Shown here one piece after another: positions 57,777 to 61,489 of a stretch of DNA of 64,000 nucleotides (its first letter is position 1; each line of letters begins with the position of its first letter). Both the position numbers and the translations under genes were made by a program. This DNA comes from Sambucus nigra. Taxonomy: Eukaryota; Streptophyta; Magnoliopsida; Dipsacales; Adoxaceae. The DNA is taken from the NCBI GenBank assembly GCA_949130495.1, contig OX422216.1, forward strand, positions 106,461,967 to 106,525,966, written 5' to 3'. The notes beneath the pieces are model-generated. The model had not been told where the DNA came from and did not search any database. It was given only the letters and a program-made list of their open reading frames with translations.

Positions 57777-58182
57777 AATATACAGTTTTTTTACATTATT
57801 TTTTTTAATTAAATATACATGCACATTATCTGCATTGCTTATGTGTCTTTGCATGAATTCTTTCTTCAAATTTCAAAAGCTATTTTTTAATTTCCCTTCA
57901 TCTGAGAAACTTATTCTCAGCTGTTTTCTTGTGGCTTTAAATCAGGGTAAACAACACCAGGGTCTCTCTCACAGCCCGAAAACAAGAACAACTGGTTTTT
58001 GTGTTACTACTATTGCTAGTACTGGTCAAGGCTCACCATCAGACTCCACCGGTCCAAACCGCTGGTTCAAACCAGAGGTGGACACACCCTCATCTTTACG
58101 TTCTATTCAGATCGAGGAAAGGGCTATCAAGGACCTCAAGCGCTTTTACAGCAGTGTTAAGATTGTAAAAAATCACTCATAA
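15137..58182 (+). CDS. Ankyrin/RCC1-repeat/BTB-type protein (IBtk-like), partial, with a 37.9-kb intron
   Basis: The coding sequence joins six exons (15137-15276, 15822-16111, 16874-17578, 55515-56186, 57175-57702, 57946-58182). All introns are GT-AG and the phases agree throughout, giving about 856 residues. Residues 2-300 hold RCC1 propeller units marked by GEVFTWG, EGQLGYG, GEIFTWGHR and GDVYMWDG. Residues about 340-400 hold a BTB/BACK-like helical segment ([12 protein letters not shown], then [12 protein letters not shown]). The rest is charged linker with a coiled-coil-like [12 protein letters not shown] and conserved short blocks ([56 protein letters not shown]). Family members are about 1,080 residues, so roughly 220 N-terminal residues (ankyrin repeats and first RCC1 unit) lie outside. 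The plant protein's function is poorly known; RCC1 and BTB domains suggest a scaffold or ubiquitin-ligase adaptor role (inference). Confidence 0.93.
15277..15821 (+). other. Intron A-B, 545 bp
   Basis: GTAGAT...CTGCAG. No element is visible inside. Confidence 0.85.
15822..16111 (+). CDS. Host gene exon B (RCC1 repeats)
   Basis: The acceptor is ATACTGCAG and the donor is GTAGTT. It continues in phase with [49 protein letters not shown] and [14 protein letters not shown]. Reading through the donor gives a stop within three codons, so splicing is needed here. Confidence 0.93.
16112..16873 (+). other. Intron B-C, 762 bp
   Basis: GTAGTT...TTGCAG. It holds an A-rich stretch near 16165-16210 and short GATACGACA and GGGTATGTATCGGG words that recall the GATACGG MITE family, but no ends were defined. 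Confidence 0.8.
16874..17578 (+). CDS. Host gene exon C (last RCC1 units and start of BTB/BACK-like segment)
   Basis: The acceptor is GGCTTGCAG; the donor GTACTC follows LRKHCE. 235 codons in phase 0 contain [51 protein letters not shown] and [20 protein letters not shown]. If the donor is not used, the frame continues 77 codons to a stop ending at 17812, inside the giant intron. Confidence 0.93.
17993..17998 (+). terminator. Possible intronic polyadenylation signal
   Basis: AATAAA lies about 180 bases after the in-frame intronic stop at 17810-17812, in an A-rich context. It could support a truncated transcript of the host gene. It is only a motif, with no transcript evidence. Confidence 0.3.
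18170..18251 (+). repeat. Fragment related to the LTR-like segment at 23190
   Basis: CCCAATTAGTAAGTTA and TTGGTGTTGAATTAA match 23190-23275 with few changes. The two related pieces flank the L1 block in the same orientation, so they could be LTR remnants of one element or independent copies. Confidence 0.45.
18770..18791. repeat. Poly-G run, 22 bases, inside the L1 frame
   Basis: It sits where related L1 proteins have the ALKS-NGDKAPGPDGF block; the sequence resumes as AAGGCACCGAGTC after the run. An expansion of a short G tract in the coding sequence is the simplest explanation. Confidence 0.85.
19214..20200. other. Foreign block inserted in the L1, possibly organellar DNA
   Basis: The L1 frame stops after DHVNW at 19213 and resumes with a [11 protein letters not shown] reading after 20200. 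Joining the flanks restores the frame with a GCT overlap, so about 987 bp were inserted. The block is more GC-balanced than its surroundings, has no terminal repeats and no long target-site duplication. Its texture recalls plant mitochondrial intergenic DNA. No gene in it was recognised, so mitochondrial origin is inference. Confidence 0.55.
21371..21390. repeat. Poly-G run, 20 bases, inside the L1 C-terminal region
   Basis: A run of 20 G residues follows GCAGTGGA and precedes AGTAATAAAGG, within the segment encoding the region before [11 protein letters not shown]. Confidence 0.85.
21766..22299 (+). repeat. Tandem duplication of the L1 3' end, period 276 bp
   Basis: 21766-22032 and 22042-22299 share GGAGTTACGTT, GAATGACCCCTTTATG, CATTCTTTTGAGCTCTTTGC and AATACATCATACGACC in the same order. 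Inside each unit the TTCTTTTGAGCTCTTTGCAT word occurs twice. The duplicated part is the C-terminal tail and 3' UTR of the L1. Confidence 0.85.
22380..22910 (+). other. Coding-like stretch, unidentified, perhaps LINE ORF1
   Basis: Two overlapping open frames (22393-22755 and 22718-22906) have non-random composition; the second is rich in N, P and S (for example [16 protein letters not shown]). This resembles the spacer between gag-like and endonuclease parts of plant L1, but no diagnostic motif was found. Confidence 0.3.
23190..23507 (+). repeat. Solo-LTR-like segment
   Basis: The interval ends GTATTGTTTACA, has a promoter-like TCTATATAAATG at about 23370 and shows no primer binding site or coding sequence after it. 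It shares its first 85 bases with 18170-18251. No matching target-site duplication was found, so the ends are approximate. Confidence 0.4.
23853..24849. mobile_element. MITE-like element carrying mitochondrial DNA
   Basis: The ends are inverted: AGCATCTCCAATGTAAATGTG at the left and CACATTTGCATTGGAGATGCT at the right (one mismatch over 21 bases, counting the right side in reverse complement). AGCATCTCCAA-type termini are frequent in plant MITEs. The superfamily was not fixed because the flanking bases do not give a clean duplication. The interior includes an organellar insert at about 24097-24559. Confidence 0.7.
24097..24559 (+). pseudogene. Nuclear mitochondrial insert: nad7 fragment and two rrn18 5' ends
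   Basis: 24122-24200 encodes [15 protein letters not shown] followed by a FYERIS reading, the signature of mitochondrial NAD7 (complex I 49-kDa subunit). The words TCAAAAGAAGAGTTTGATCC and CTGGCTCAGAAG, the 5' end of plant mitochondrial 18S rRNA, occur twice: near 24398-24426 (with CTAGCTCAG) and 24461-24491 (with AGTGTTTG). CACATTGTGG flanks the block on both sides (24087-24096 and about 24560-24569), consistent with a duplication at insertion. 24205-24330 encodes [20 protein letters not shown], which was not identified. The fragments are scrambled, so this is a mosaic and not a functional gene. Confidence 0.75.
25084..25110. repeat. Poly-T tract followed by CT repeat
   Basis: About twenty T residues run into CTCTCTCTC. 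It could be a retroposon tail on the minus strand, but no body was recognised. Confidence 0.6.
25400..26500. mobile_element. hAT-type non-autonomous element, 1.1 kb
   Basis: A perfect 8-bp duplication ATTACAAG lies at 25392-25399 and 26501-26508. The ends are imperfect inverted repeats rich in GCG: left CAATATTTTAAATTGCGG, right (reverse complement) GAGTGCTTTCAATTGCGC. Subterminal GCGC/GCGCAA words fill both ends. No transposase is present. Confidence 0.85.
25680..25960. repeat. Degenerate minisatellite inside the hAT element
   Basis: About eight units of 28-37 bp follow the pattern AACATTTTAAACTGAAATTTGTAAA with spacer changes. It reads as a phenylalanine-rich frame on the minus strand, a by-product of the repeat. 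Confidence 0.7.
26509..27900. other. Non-coding intron DNA
   Basis: 27030-27200 resembles an LTR promoter region (GTATAAATAAGG, then a T-rich segment) without definable ends. 27570-27720 carries the GGTCTGTTTGG start and GGAATTGGAATT-type words of a common plant MITE, also seen near 54990-55110. No gene. Confidence 0.4.
27916..27952. repeat. CT microsatellite followed by GA
   Basis: About fourteen CT units run into five GA units, giving a perfect small palindrome. Confidence 0.85.
27954..28508. mobile_element. Hairpin MITE
   Basis: The left end CCTCTCCTATAAGGACTCC and the right end, GGAGTCCTTACAAGAGAC, are inverted repeats, and TCCTTATGC / GCATAAGGA extend them. Internal words CTTCATGGATAT and ATATCCATGAAG occur in both orientations four times, so the element can fold as a long stem with inner hairpins. 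No coding capacity. No clear target-site duplication was found. Confidence 0.75.
28515..28650. repeat. TA and TATG microsatellites
   Basis: A (TA)n run at 28520-28542 is followed by TATG units and further ATATATACATAC stretches up to the RTE copy. Confidence 0.75.
28667..29976 (-). mobile_element. RTE-clade LINE, copy 2, 5'-truncated, with 13-bp target-site duplication
   Basis: On the minus strand, 29976-29330 encodes the RT core: [45 protein letters not shown] and the catalytic [10 protein letters not shown]. After a frameshift, 29329-28696 encodes [40 protein letters not shown] and [13 protein letters not shown]. The 3' end carries a (TTGAG)3 tail, as is usual for RTE. TTCCATCCTATCT occurs at 28654-28666 and 29977-29989, a perfect 13-bp target-site duplication. 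A 172-bp tandem duplication sits inside. It is better preserved than copy 1. Confidence 0.95.
28771..29114. repeat. 172-bp tandem duplication in the RTE C-terminal region
   Basis: 28771-28942 and 28943-29114 both start TGACATCATGT(C/T)CTTTTTTA and differ at only a few bases. The unit encodes the RLRWFGHVK...WWDIIKK segment, so the protein tail was duplicated. Confidence 0.92.
29990..30119. other. AT-rich spacer
   Basis: Short non-coding DNA between the RTE insertion and the minisatellite; nothing is recognised. Confidence 0.5.
30120..31088. repeat. Degenerate minisatellite, unit about 50-60 bp
   Basis: Some sixteen or more units follow the order TCGTGTCGCGTTTTATTTGG, then GTCGTGTTCGTG, then TTAGGTAAAAAA, then TACGATTTCATG. 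Two unit types alternate in places (CGCGTTTTATTTGG and CGTGTTTTAATTGG), suggesting a higher-order dimer. Units are well diverged, so the array is old. It abuts the 5' LTR of the Tat element. Confidence 0.88.
31093..32247 (+). repeat. 5' LTR of the Tat element
   Basis: Starts TGTTGGGGGCTTAAAGATAA. GACTATATATATATACCCA near 31826 is the TATA-box candidate. The exact 3' end is uncertain by a few bases because the terminal bases differ between the two LTRs. Confidence 0.85.
32250..32266 (+). promoter_or_regulatory. Primer binding site of the Tat element
   Basis: TGGCAACTCCGTTGGCG begins a few bases after the LTR. It resembles the TGGCGACTCC form complementary to arginine tRNA used by Tat and Ogre elements. 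Confidence 0.7.
32816..33430 (+). pseudogene. Tat gag remnant
   Basis: Two frames carry the conserved gag core: [17 protein letters not shown] and [13 protein letters not shown] (to 33100), then [19 protein letters not shown] and [13 protein letters not shown] (33171-33428). This is the capsid-like region found in Tat gag. A stop and a frameshift separate the halves. Confidence 0.75.
34190..34545 (+). pseudogene. Tat aspartic protease remnant
   Basis: 34205-34270 reads [16 protein letters not shown], matching the DGGS-type active-site loop of Tat proteases. After a frameshift, 34320-34541 continues with [19 protein letters not shown], the flap and C-terminal strand. A C-rich tract at 34162-34186 lies just upstream in the frame. 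Confidence 0.65.
35330..35840 (+). pseudogene. Tat reverse transcriptase remnant
   Basis: Fragments in three frames read [17 protein letters not shown], then the [15 protein letters not shown] segment, then [13 protein letters not shown], then [15 protein letters not shown] and GKFLGFVV. The segment with the catalytic YxDD box is missing between about 35730 and 35740, an internal deletion. Confidence 0.8.
36530..36900 (+). pseudogene. Second (archaeal-type) RNase H of the Tat element
   Basis: 36533-36748 reads [12 protein letters not shown], then [20 protein letters not shown] and [13 protein letters not shown]. These carry the D, E and D active-site positions. Presence of this second RNase H is diagnostic of the Tat lineage. 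Confidence 0.82.
37115..40008 (+). pseudogene. Tat integrase, split by a solo LTR
   Basis: 37115-37555 covers the N-terminal region with [18 protein letters not shown]. 37680-37850 covers the catalytic core, reading [17 protein letters not shown] (E where the first catalytic D is expected) and [13 protein letters not shown] (second D kept). 37930-38137 continues with frameshifts up to a YARYAL reading. The solo LTR at 38138-39680 follows. The C-terminal domain resumes at 39686-40008 ([29 protein letters not shown]). Stops and the D-to-E change make it inactive. Confidence 0.82.
38138..39680. mobile_element. Solo LTR inside the Tat integrase
   Basis: The block begins TGAAAGCCCAATTTT and ends TTTGCCCTTACA, with AAGCT duplicated at 38133-38137 and 39681-39685. 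Joining the flanks restores the integrase frame around a YARYAL reading. At 1,543 bp it has no coding sequence, so it is an LTR left by recombination. 39110-39310 holds several CGTTCGAACGA-type palindromes. Confidence 0.9.
40009..40338. other. Spacer between pol and the antisense gene
   Basis: Non-coding DNA in which the sense pol and antisense PMD genes converge tail to tail. No clear terminator motif was identified. Confidence 0.5.
41040..41370. repeat. Intronic tandem repeat of the PMD gene, about 105 bp x 3
   Basis: AAGCAGGTGTATCTTTAAA recurs at 41147 and 41254, with a third related copy at 41355. Each is followed by GTTGGCCAAA- or GTTAGCCAAA-like and ACCTTAGCAAGAGT-like words. Confidence 0.75.
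42918..43901 (-). CDS. Main open frame of the antisense PMD gene, 327 codons
   Basis: This is the longest intact piece. It includes [20 protein letters not shown], a [15 protein letters not shown] basic patch, [18 protein letters not shown], and ends in a lysine-rich, nuclear-signal-like segment ([19 protein letters not shown]). It is the middle exon of the gene described above, truncated at its upstream side by the chromovirus insertion. The frame is undamaged, in contrast to the sense gag-pol of the same element. Confidence 0.75.
   Translation of the reverse strand: MGSLYTWLDRTHIDMGRFVSRYDVSNFVNTTLLMGIPYARFPKIAPVELPNTNFPTKRPRLMRWNKKQSKKAFLPLINDRNAFIDRPYSKKIRVKTWSFFKDEAYMVQMITSEEAVVEDPSLVVVILLIPSHLPSFTEWEKESEAYNAHRCARQFGFDQGIPKEVCRNSGIDDSFYALCLDFTRRNVFALCTELNDKLVIPDKKMHDDVSLGWYSHFCPTQLRALREFIKRQPVHPVAEHYGPNELALKNNSIIGIEFEPSTTQKHLPKELPFLAPISEVLKGSKKDKKKGVVAAARTKRKTASVAGSSQGKLPLKLPRSPRSPRFL
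43959..46827 (+). repeat. 5' LTR of the chromovirus
   Basis: 2,869 bp. 45050-45205 is an array of TTCGTTCGAACGA-type palindromes and of TCTAACGAG / CTCGTTAGA words. The R-U5 part ends AATTAGTCGGGGTGTCACA. Confidence 0.95.
46838..47620 (+). pseudogene. Chromovirus RNase H and linker
   Basis: The frame opens in the end of the LTR and passes through the primer binding site into [19 protein letters not shown]. RNase H residues are all present: [15 protein letters not shown] (D), [16 protein letters not shown] (E), [13 protein letters not shown] (D) and ADALSRKP (D). The frame then enters the integrase N-terminal zinc region ([13 protein letters not shown]) and ends by a frameshift at 47620. No start codon of its own is expected, since the domain belongs to a polyprotein. 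Confidence 0.88.
47605..48831 (+). pseudogene. Chromovirus integrase and chromodomain
   Basis: [17 protein letters not shown] and the CATCQLVK zinc cysteines start the frame. In the catalytic core the first aspartate is lost: SMYFITGLP where MDF is usual. The second ([10 protein letters not shown]) and the glutamate ([16 protein letters not shown]) are kept. The [19 protein letters not shown] reading is the C-terminal integrase fold. A stop at 48688-48690 follows AILD. The frame beyond it encodes the chromodomain ([20 protein letters not shown], then RYPELFLPG), which normally directs insertion into particular chromatin. Confidence 0.9.
48874..51746 (+). repeat. 3' LTR of the chromovirus
   Basis: 2,873 bp, nearly identical to the 5' LTR. 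A G run near 49210-49219 is longer than in the 5' copy. The palindrome array is at 49975-50120. It ends GGGGTGTGACA. Confidence 0.95.
52044..52598. mobile_element. hAT-type MITE in the PMD gene
   Basis: Ends CATAGTTGTCAAA and TTTGACAACTATG are perfect 13-bp inverted repeats. Flanks GCAACATA (52036-52043) and ACAACATA (52599-52606) match at seven of eight bases. Subterminal GATTCGATTC words repeat many times at both ends. A poly-T tract lies at 52209-52223. No coding capacity. Confidence 0.92.
53412..53501. repeat. Three 30-bp tandem repeats upstream of the Tat 3' LTR
   Basis: Units start at 53412, 53442 and 53472, each AA(G/A)GTATTT(C/T)GAGAT(A/G)AG followed by ATTTGA(T/C)G(G/A/T)TCC. A fourth start at 53502 stops after nine bases. 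Confidence 0.9.
53541..53553 (+). promoter_or_regulatory. Polypurine tract of the Tat element
   Basis: ACGAAGGGGCAAA is directly followed by the TG of the 3' LTR. Confidence 0.7.
53554..54661 (+). repeat. 3' LTR of the Tat element
   Basis: 1,108 bp from TGTAGGGGGGCTTACAGATA to CTCTTAGACA. It aligns with 31093-32247 along its length; the 5' copy has extra bases (a GGCGCCACCTGA segment near 31703 and a TGTGAGTTTAATG segment near 32130). Confidence 0.85.
54729..54818. repeat. Compound CT, TA, TG microsatellite
   Basis: About eleven CT, about eighteen TA and about fifteen TG units in a row. Confidence 0.9.
54819..55514. other. End of the giant intron
   Basis: Contains a MITE-like segment near 54955-55115 (GGATCCAAACAAGG at one end, GTGCATCCAAACGGACTG at the other, GGAATTGGAATTC inside), related in word use to 27570-27720. 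The final 75 bases are T-rich and end in CAAAACTGCAG. Confidence 0.5.
55515..56186 (+). CDS. Host gene exon D
   Basis: 224 codons in phase 0. It begins [18 protein letters not shown], completing the helical segment of exon C, then [18 protein letters not shown], a serine/acid patch, [20 protein letters not shown] (coiled-coil-like) and a lysine-rich stretch ([17 protein letters not shown]) that could be a nuclear signal. The donor is TCGAAG/GTAAGG. Confidence 0.93.
56187..57174 (+). other. Intron D-E, 988 bp
   Basis: GTAAGG...ACGTAG. Two loosely similar blocks (GGGAGATAATTGTTT near 56430 and GGGAGATAAATGTTT near 56584, each followed by GTGCTTTTATC- or GTGTTTTTATCC-like sequence and a GGCGGAGCCAG motif) point to a local duplication of about 155 bp. 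Confidence 0.8.
57175..57702 (+). CDS. Host gene exon E
   Basis: 176 codons in phase 0 after ACGTAG; the donor is CAACAG/GTGTTG. It contains [67 protein letters not shown] and [13 protein letters not shown] readings, all short conserved blocks of this family in the expected order. A small additional exon between D and E cannot be excluded. Confidence 0.9.
57703..57945 (+). other. Intron E-F, 243 bp, with CT/TA microsatellite
   Basis: GTGTTG...AATCAG. A (CT)n(TA)n repeat fills 57718-57782, close to the donor. Confidence 0.85.
57946..58182 (+). CDS. Host gene last exon F
   Basis: The acceptor is TTTAAATCAG. 78 codons read [18 protein letters not shown], then [18 protein letters not shown] and [18 protein letters not shown], then VKIVKNHS and the stop TAA. 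This is the conserved C-terminus of the family, so the gene end is complete. Confidence 0.93.
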   Translation, partial: GKQHQGLSHSPKTRTTGFCVTTIASTGQGSPSDSTGPNRWFKPEVDTPSSLRSIQIEERAIKDLKRFYSSVKIVKNHS

Positions 58183-58971
58183 TGCAATATTCAATTGCTT
58201 TTTTGTTCTTTTGCAGTACATTGTTGTAAATCGACCTTATAGATGGTTTCAGTGTACATTCAGAACTTACTCGAGGCAAGGTCGTTTCTCTTTTACAGTA
58301 GGCCATATTCCTTCATTAGAATTTGATAGCTCTTTATATAGCCCAAAAATAGTCTGTCGTCTTTGATTGGATATCCTTCAAAATGAAGAATTCGCAGAAA
58401 ATTGAGGAGGATATCTTACTTTTCTAGGGTGAAAAGATCCCTGCCAGGGCCGTTTTGTTTGGAGTGAAATACCTTTTTCCTGTGATTTAGGAAGAGGGGG
58501 TGATTTGGCCTTTGATTCCTTTATTACTTTTGTGATATATTACTTTGGGTGCCAAAGTTGCGCAAATATATTTTTAGTTTTTTGACTCCTACAAGTGTTT
58601 TCAGAAACTTTTGGAGGTTAACGGTATACTATTGAAAATTTTGGCACATCCCGTGAAATATAACTAAACAAATTGGGGTCAAAATTCAAATTTTAAATAA
58701 GTGTAGATATAATTATTATGTCATTATCACAAAAATAGTGGGATAAACTTGAACTCAATATAGGTGAATTGATAATTTTCACTCCTCTAAACTTGGATGA
58801 AATATGTCAATAATTTTAGGCTAAATGATTTTATTGATACAGTTTGTCTATATCAGTTAGTCAGTTTGTTACTTATAAGTTGCTCATACCCGAAGTGATG
58901 TACTGAAAATATATCATGTCACGGTGCCACACTAAAAATCTATTCTTGCACAAGATGTTTTTACCAAGAAA
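58183..58971 (+). other. 3' flank of the host gene
   Basis: Probably the 3' UTR and downstream DNA. No canonical AATAAA was seen close to the stop. No other gene. Confidence 0.5.
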
Positions 58972-59255
58972 GTCCACCTCCAAAATATGTACTAAATCGA
59001 TCCACACCGGGTGGCGGGTCCAATTATATGGAATTATGTTATAAGTCAGGCTTGTCAACTATCAAAGGAAATGCCGGTTCTCGAGTTCGCAACAACTAAA
59101 TCATGATCTCCGGGTCCACCTCCAAAATATGTACTAAATCGATCCACACCGGGTGGCAGGTCCAATTATATGGAATTATGTTATAAGTCAGGCTTGTCAA
59201 CTATCAAAGGAAATGCTGGTTCTCGAGTTCGCAACAACTAAATCATGATCTCCGG
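58972..59255. repeat. 142-bp tandem duplication
   Basis: 58972-59113 and 59114-59255 differ at about two positions (GGCGGGTCC / GGCAGGTCC and ATGCCGG / ATGCTGG). It looks like a recent, local event. Confidence 0.95.
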
Positions 59256-59256
59256 G

Positions 59257-59612
59257 TAGGGGTATAAACGAGCCGAGTCCGAGCCAAACTGGGATGCTCA
59301 AGCTTGGTTTGAAAAGATTAACGAGCTTAAAAATGTGTTCAAGTTTGGTTTGTTTACTTCACGAGTTGAGCTCAAACGAACTTTAATTCGAACGAACACG
59401 AGCCGAGCTCGAGTAGCTTGAATTTTTTATACTATTTTCGTATGATTATTTGTCATCAAGCCGAATTCGAGTCGAGTTCAAGAAGGTAATGAGCAGGTAA
59501 TGAGCTTAAAATTTTGTTTAAGGCTTGGTTTGTTTACCTTACTAGCCGACCTTGAACGAAGTTTTATTCGAATGAGTCGAGCTCGAATAGCTTGGTTTGT
59601 TTTACAGCCCTA
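59257..59612. mobile_element. hAT-type MITE
   Basis: Starts TAGGGGTATAAACGAGCC and ends GGTTTGTTTTACAGCCCTA, inverted repeats in which the right end reads TAGGGCTGTAAAACAAACC. Flanks TCTCCGGG (59249-59256) and TCTTCGGA (59613-59620) match at six of eight bases. GAGCTCGA and AGCTTG words repeat inside. No coding capacity. Confidence 0.87.
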
Positions 59613-60835
59613 TCTTCGGAGAGAGGTTATTTGATAGAAAACATTCGAACTTTCTTAGGAATGATTTTGAAAATTTTCTACATTATTCTTTGGGTTAATT
59701 ACATCTACCCCCTTGAACTTTATCCTCCCTTTCACTTCATCACCTGAACTTTGATTTTCTAGACTTAACCCTCCTCAACTTTCGAAACGTCTTCAAGTAA
59801 CCCTCTAAAACTAACACCATTAACTTTTTGGATGAAAAATTCTTCATATGCATGGTACATTGGGGCACATGAAGATATTTTCATCCTAACTTTTAAAAAA
59901 TTCTGAAAATTACAGTTAATTTATTTTGAAAAATTAAGAAAATACTAAAAGCATATATTAAAAATCTGGAAATCCTAGATAACTTTTAAAAAATATTTAA
60001 AACATTTGAAAATTACAAATATATATTTAAAAAACTTGAAACTCAAAGAAAAGCTGTTTATAAATCTAGAAAATACTAAAAAAATAGGAAAATGGAAATG
60101 GCTAAAAAATATTTAAAGTATACAGCAAAAAAATTAGAATTAGTGAAAATTGCAGGAATTTTTTTTTGAAAAAACAGTAAATGTTTTAATTTTTTTTAAA
60201 AAATCTAAGAAAAACGAAAAAAAAAACTTTTACAAAATACGGAAATAACAAAAAATAATTTAATTTGGGATATATAAAAAAATATGGGATAACCAAAATA
60301 TGTGAAAAGATTATAAAAAATCGGTGATCAACATAATAAACATTTTTAAAAATGTTAGAAAAAATGAATAAACATTTAAAAAAAAATGTGGAAATGACTT
60401 AAAAATATTTAAAATTTGATAAAATTGCAGAAAAAACATTGAAATACAAAAAAGATTTTTTTAAAAAAAATCTGGAAAAAGCTAAAAAAACCTTTTACAA
60501 AATATGGAAATGACCAAAAATAGTTTGGAATATATGAATAACAAATTTGAGTTAAAAAATAGGGGATTGACTTAAAAATACCACATATTATCTCTCTCTA
60601 CACTATACTCCAAACTCTTCCTTTATCTTCTTCACAAAGTCAAGAACTTTGTCTCCATTAATTCAATAAACTATCTTCAACCAACCATCTTCAACATTAT
60701 TAAAGTTTTCTTCCATTGGTCCCACCACACCAATCATTCTCTGTCACATTATTAAAGTTTTGTCTCCCACACACCAACCATCTTCAACCATATTATTAAA
60801 TAACTAGGGTTTGTTATTTAAATATTCAAATATCA
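59613..60835. other. Repeat-derived AT-rich DNA
   Basis: 59695-59900 carries the TTAATTACATCTACCCCC start and CCTGAACTTTGATTTT words of a common plant MITE-like repeat. 59900-60560 is very AT-rich with AAATATTTAAAA- and GGAAATGACTAAAA-type repeats. 60575-60835 has TCTTCAACCA repeats and may be the terminal region of the MULE that follows. Confidence 0.5.
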
Positions 60836-60930
60836 ATGGATATTCCCCCAAAAGATAATGACAACACCTCAAAAGCAAATGAAAACTCCCTAAATCACAT
60901 TTTTTATGATAAACTTCTGCGATTCCCATT

Positions 60931-60952
60931 ATATATATATATATATATATAT
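60931..60952. repeat. TA dinucleotide microsatellite
   Basis: About eleven TA units between ATTCCCAT and GGGATTG. Confidence 0.85.
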
Positions 60953-61489
60953 AGGGATTGAAAATATGAAAAATCACAGATATCGTCCAGTGGTCCGGGG
61001 TCGGGGCCCCGAGTTGAAGCCAAAAACTCGGGGTAAACCTCCCGAACCAACCTTATATTTTTTTGTTCGAACTGAATCTATTCGTTATAAACATGCTGAA
61101 TAACCTTCCATAATTCGGCATAACTGCGCCGACTTGGTAAATTGAACTCGATATAATCACCCCAAACCAGCTATATAATTTTATAGCTTGGTTCATGATA
61201 TTTACCTGGAATTGGTGTTATCGATTCGATATATTTACCCCGAGCTGATGTTATATATTCGGCATATTCATGCCGAATGAAATTGAAACATACAATCATA
61301 CAATTTAGTGATTCCTACAATGGATGTTATCATTCATTGCAATTGAATTGAAACATACAAACATACATTCATTGCAAGGGAATTCCAACATTAATTGCAA
61401 TTATTGTAATTCAATGTTGTGATTCAATCATATAATTGAGTTTAAATATTAGGATTCAAATGTGATTTAATGTCGTGATTCAAACATTC

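Noticed and set aside
57498..57869. Minus-strand open frame over the host exon E and its intron
   Set aside because: It is a shadow of the conserved sense exon and runs into a microsatellite (repeated IYIYI).
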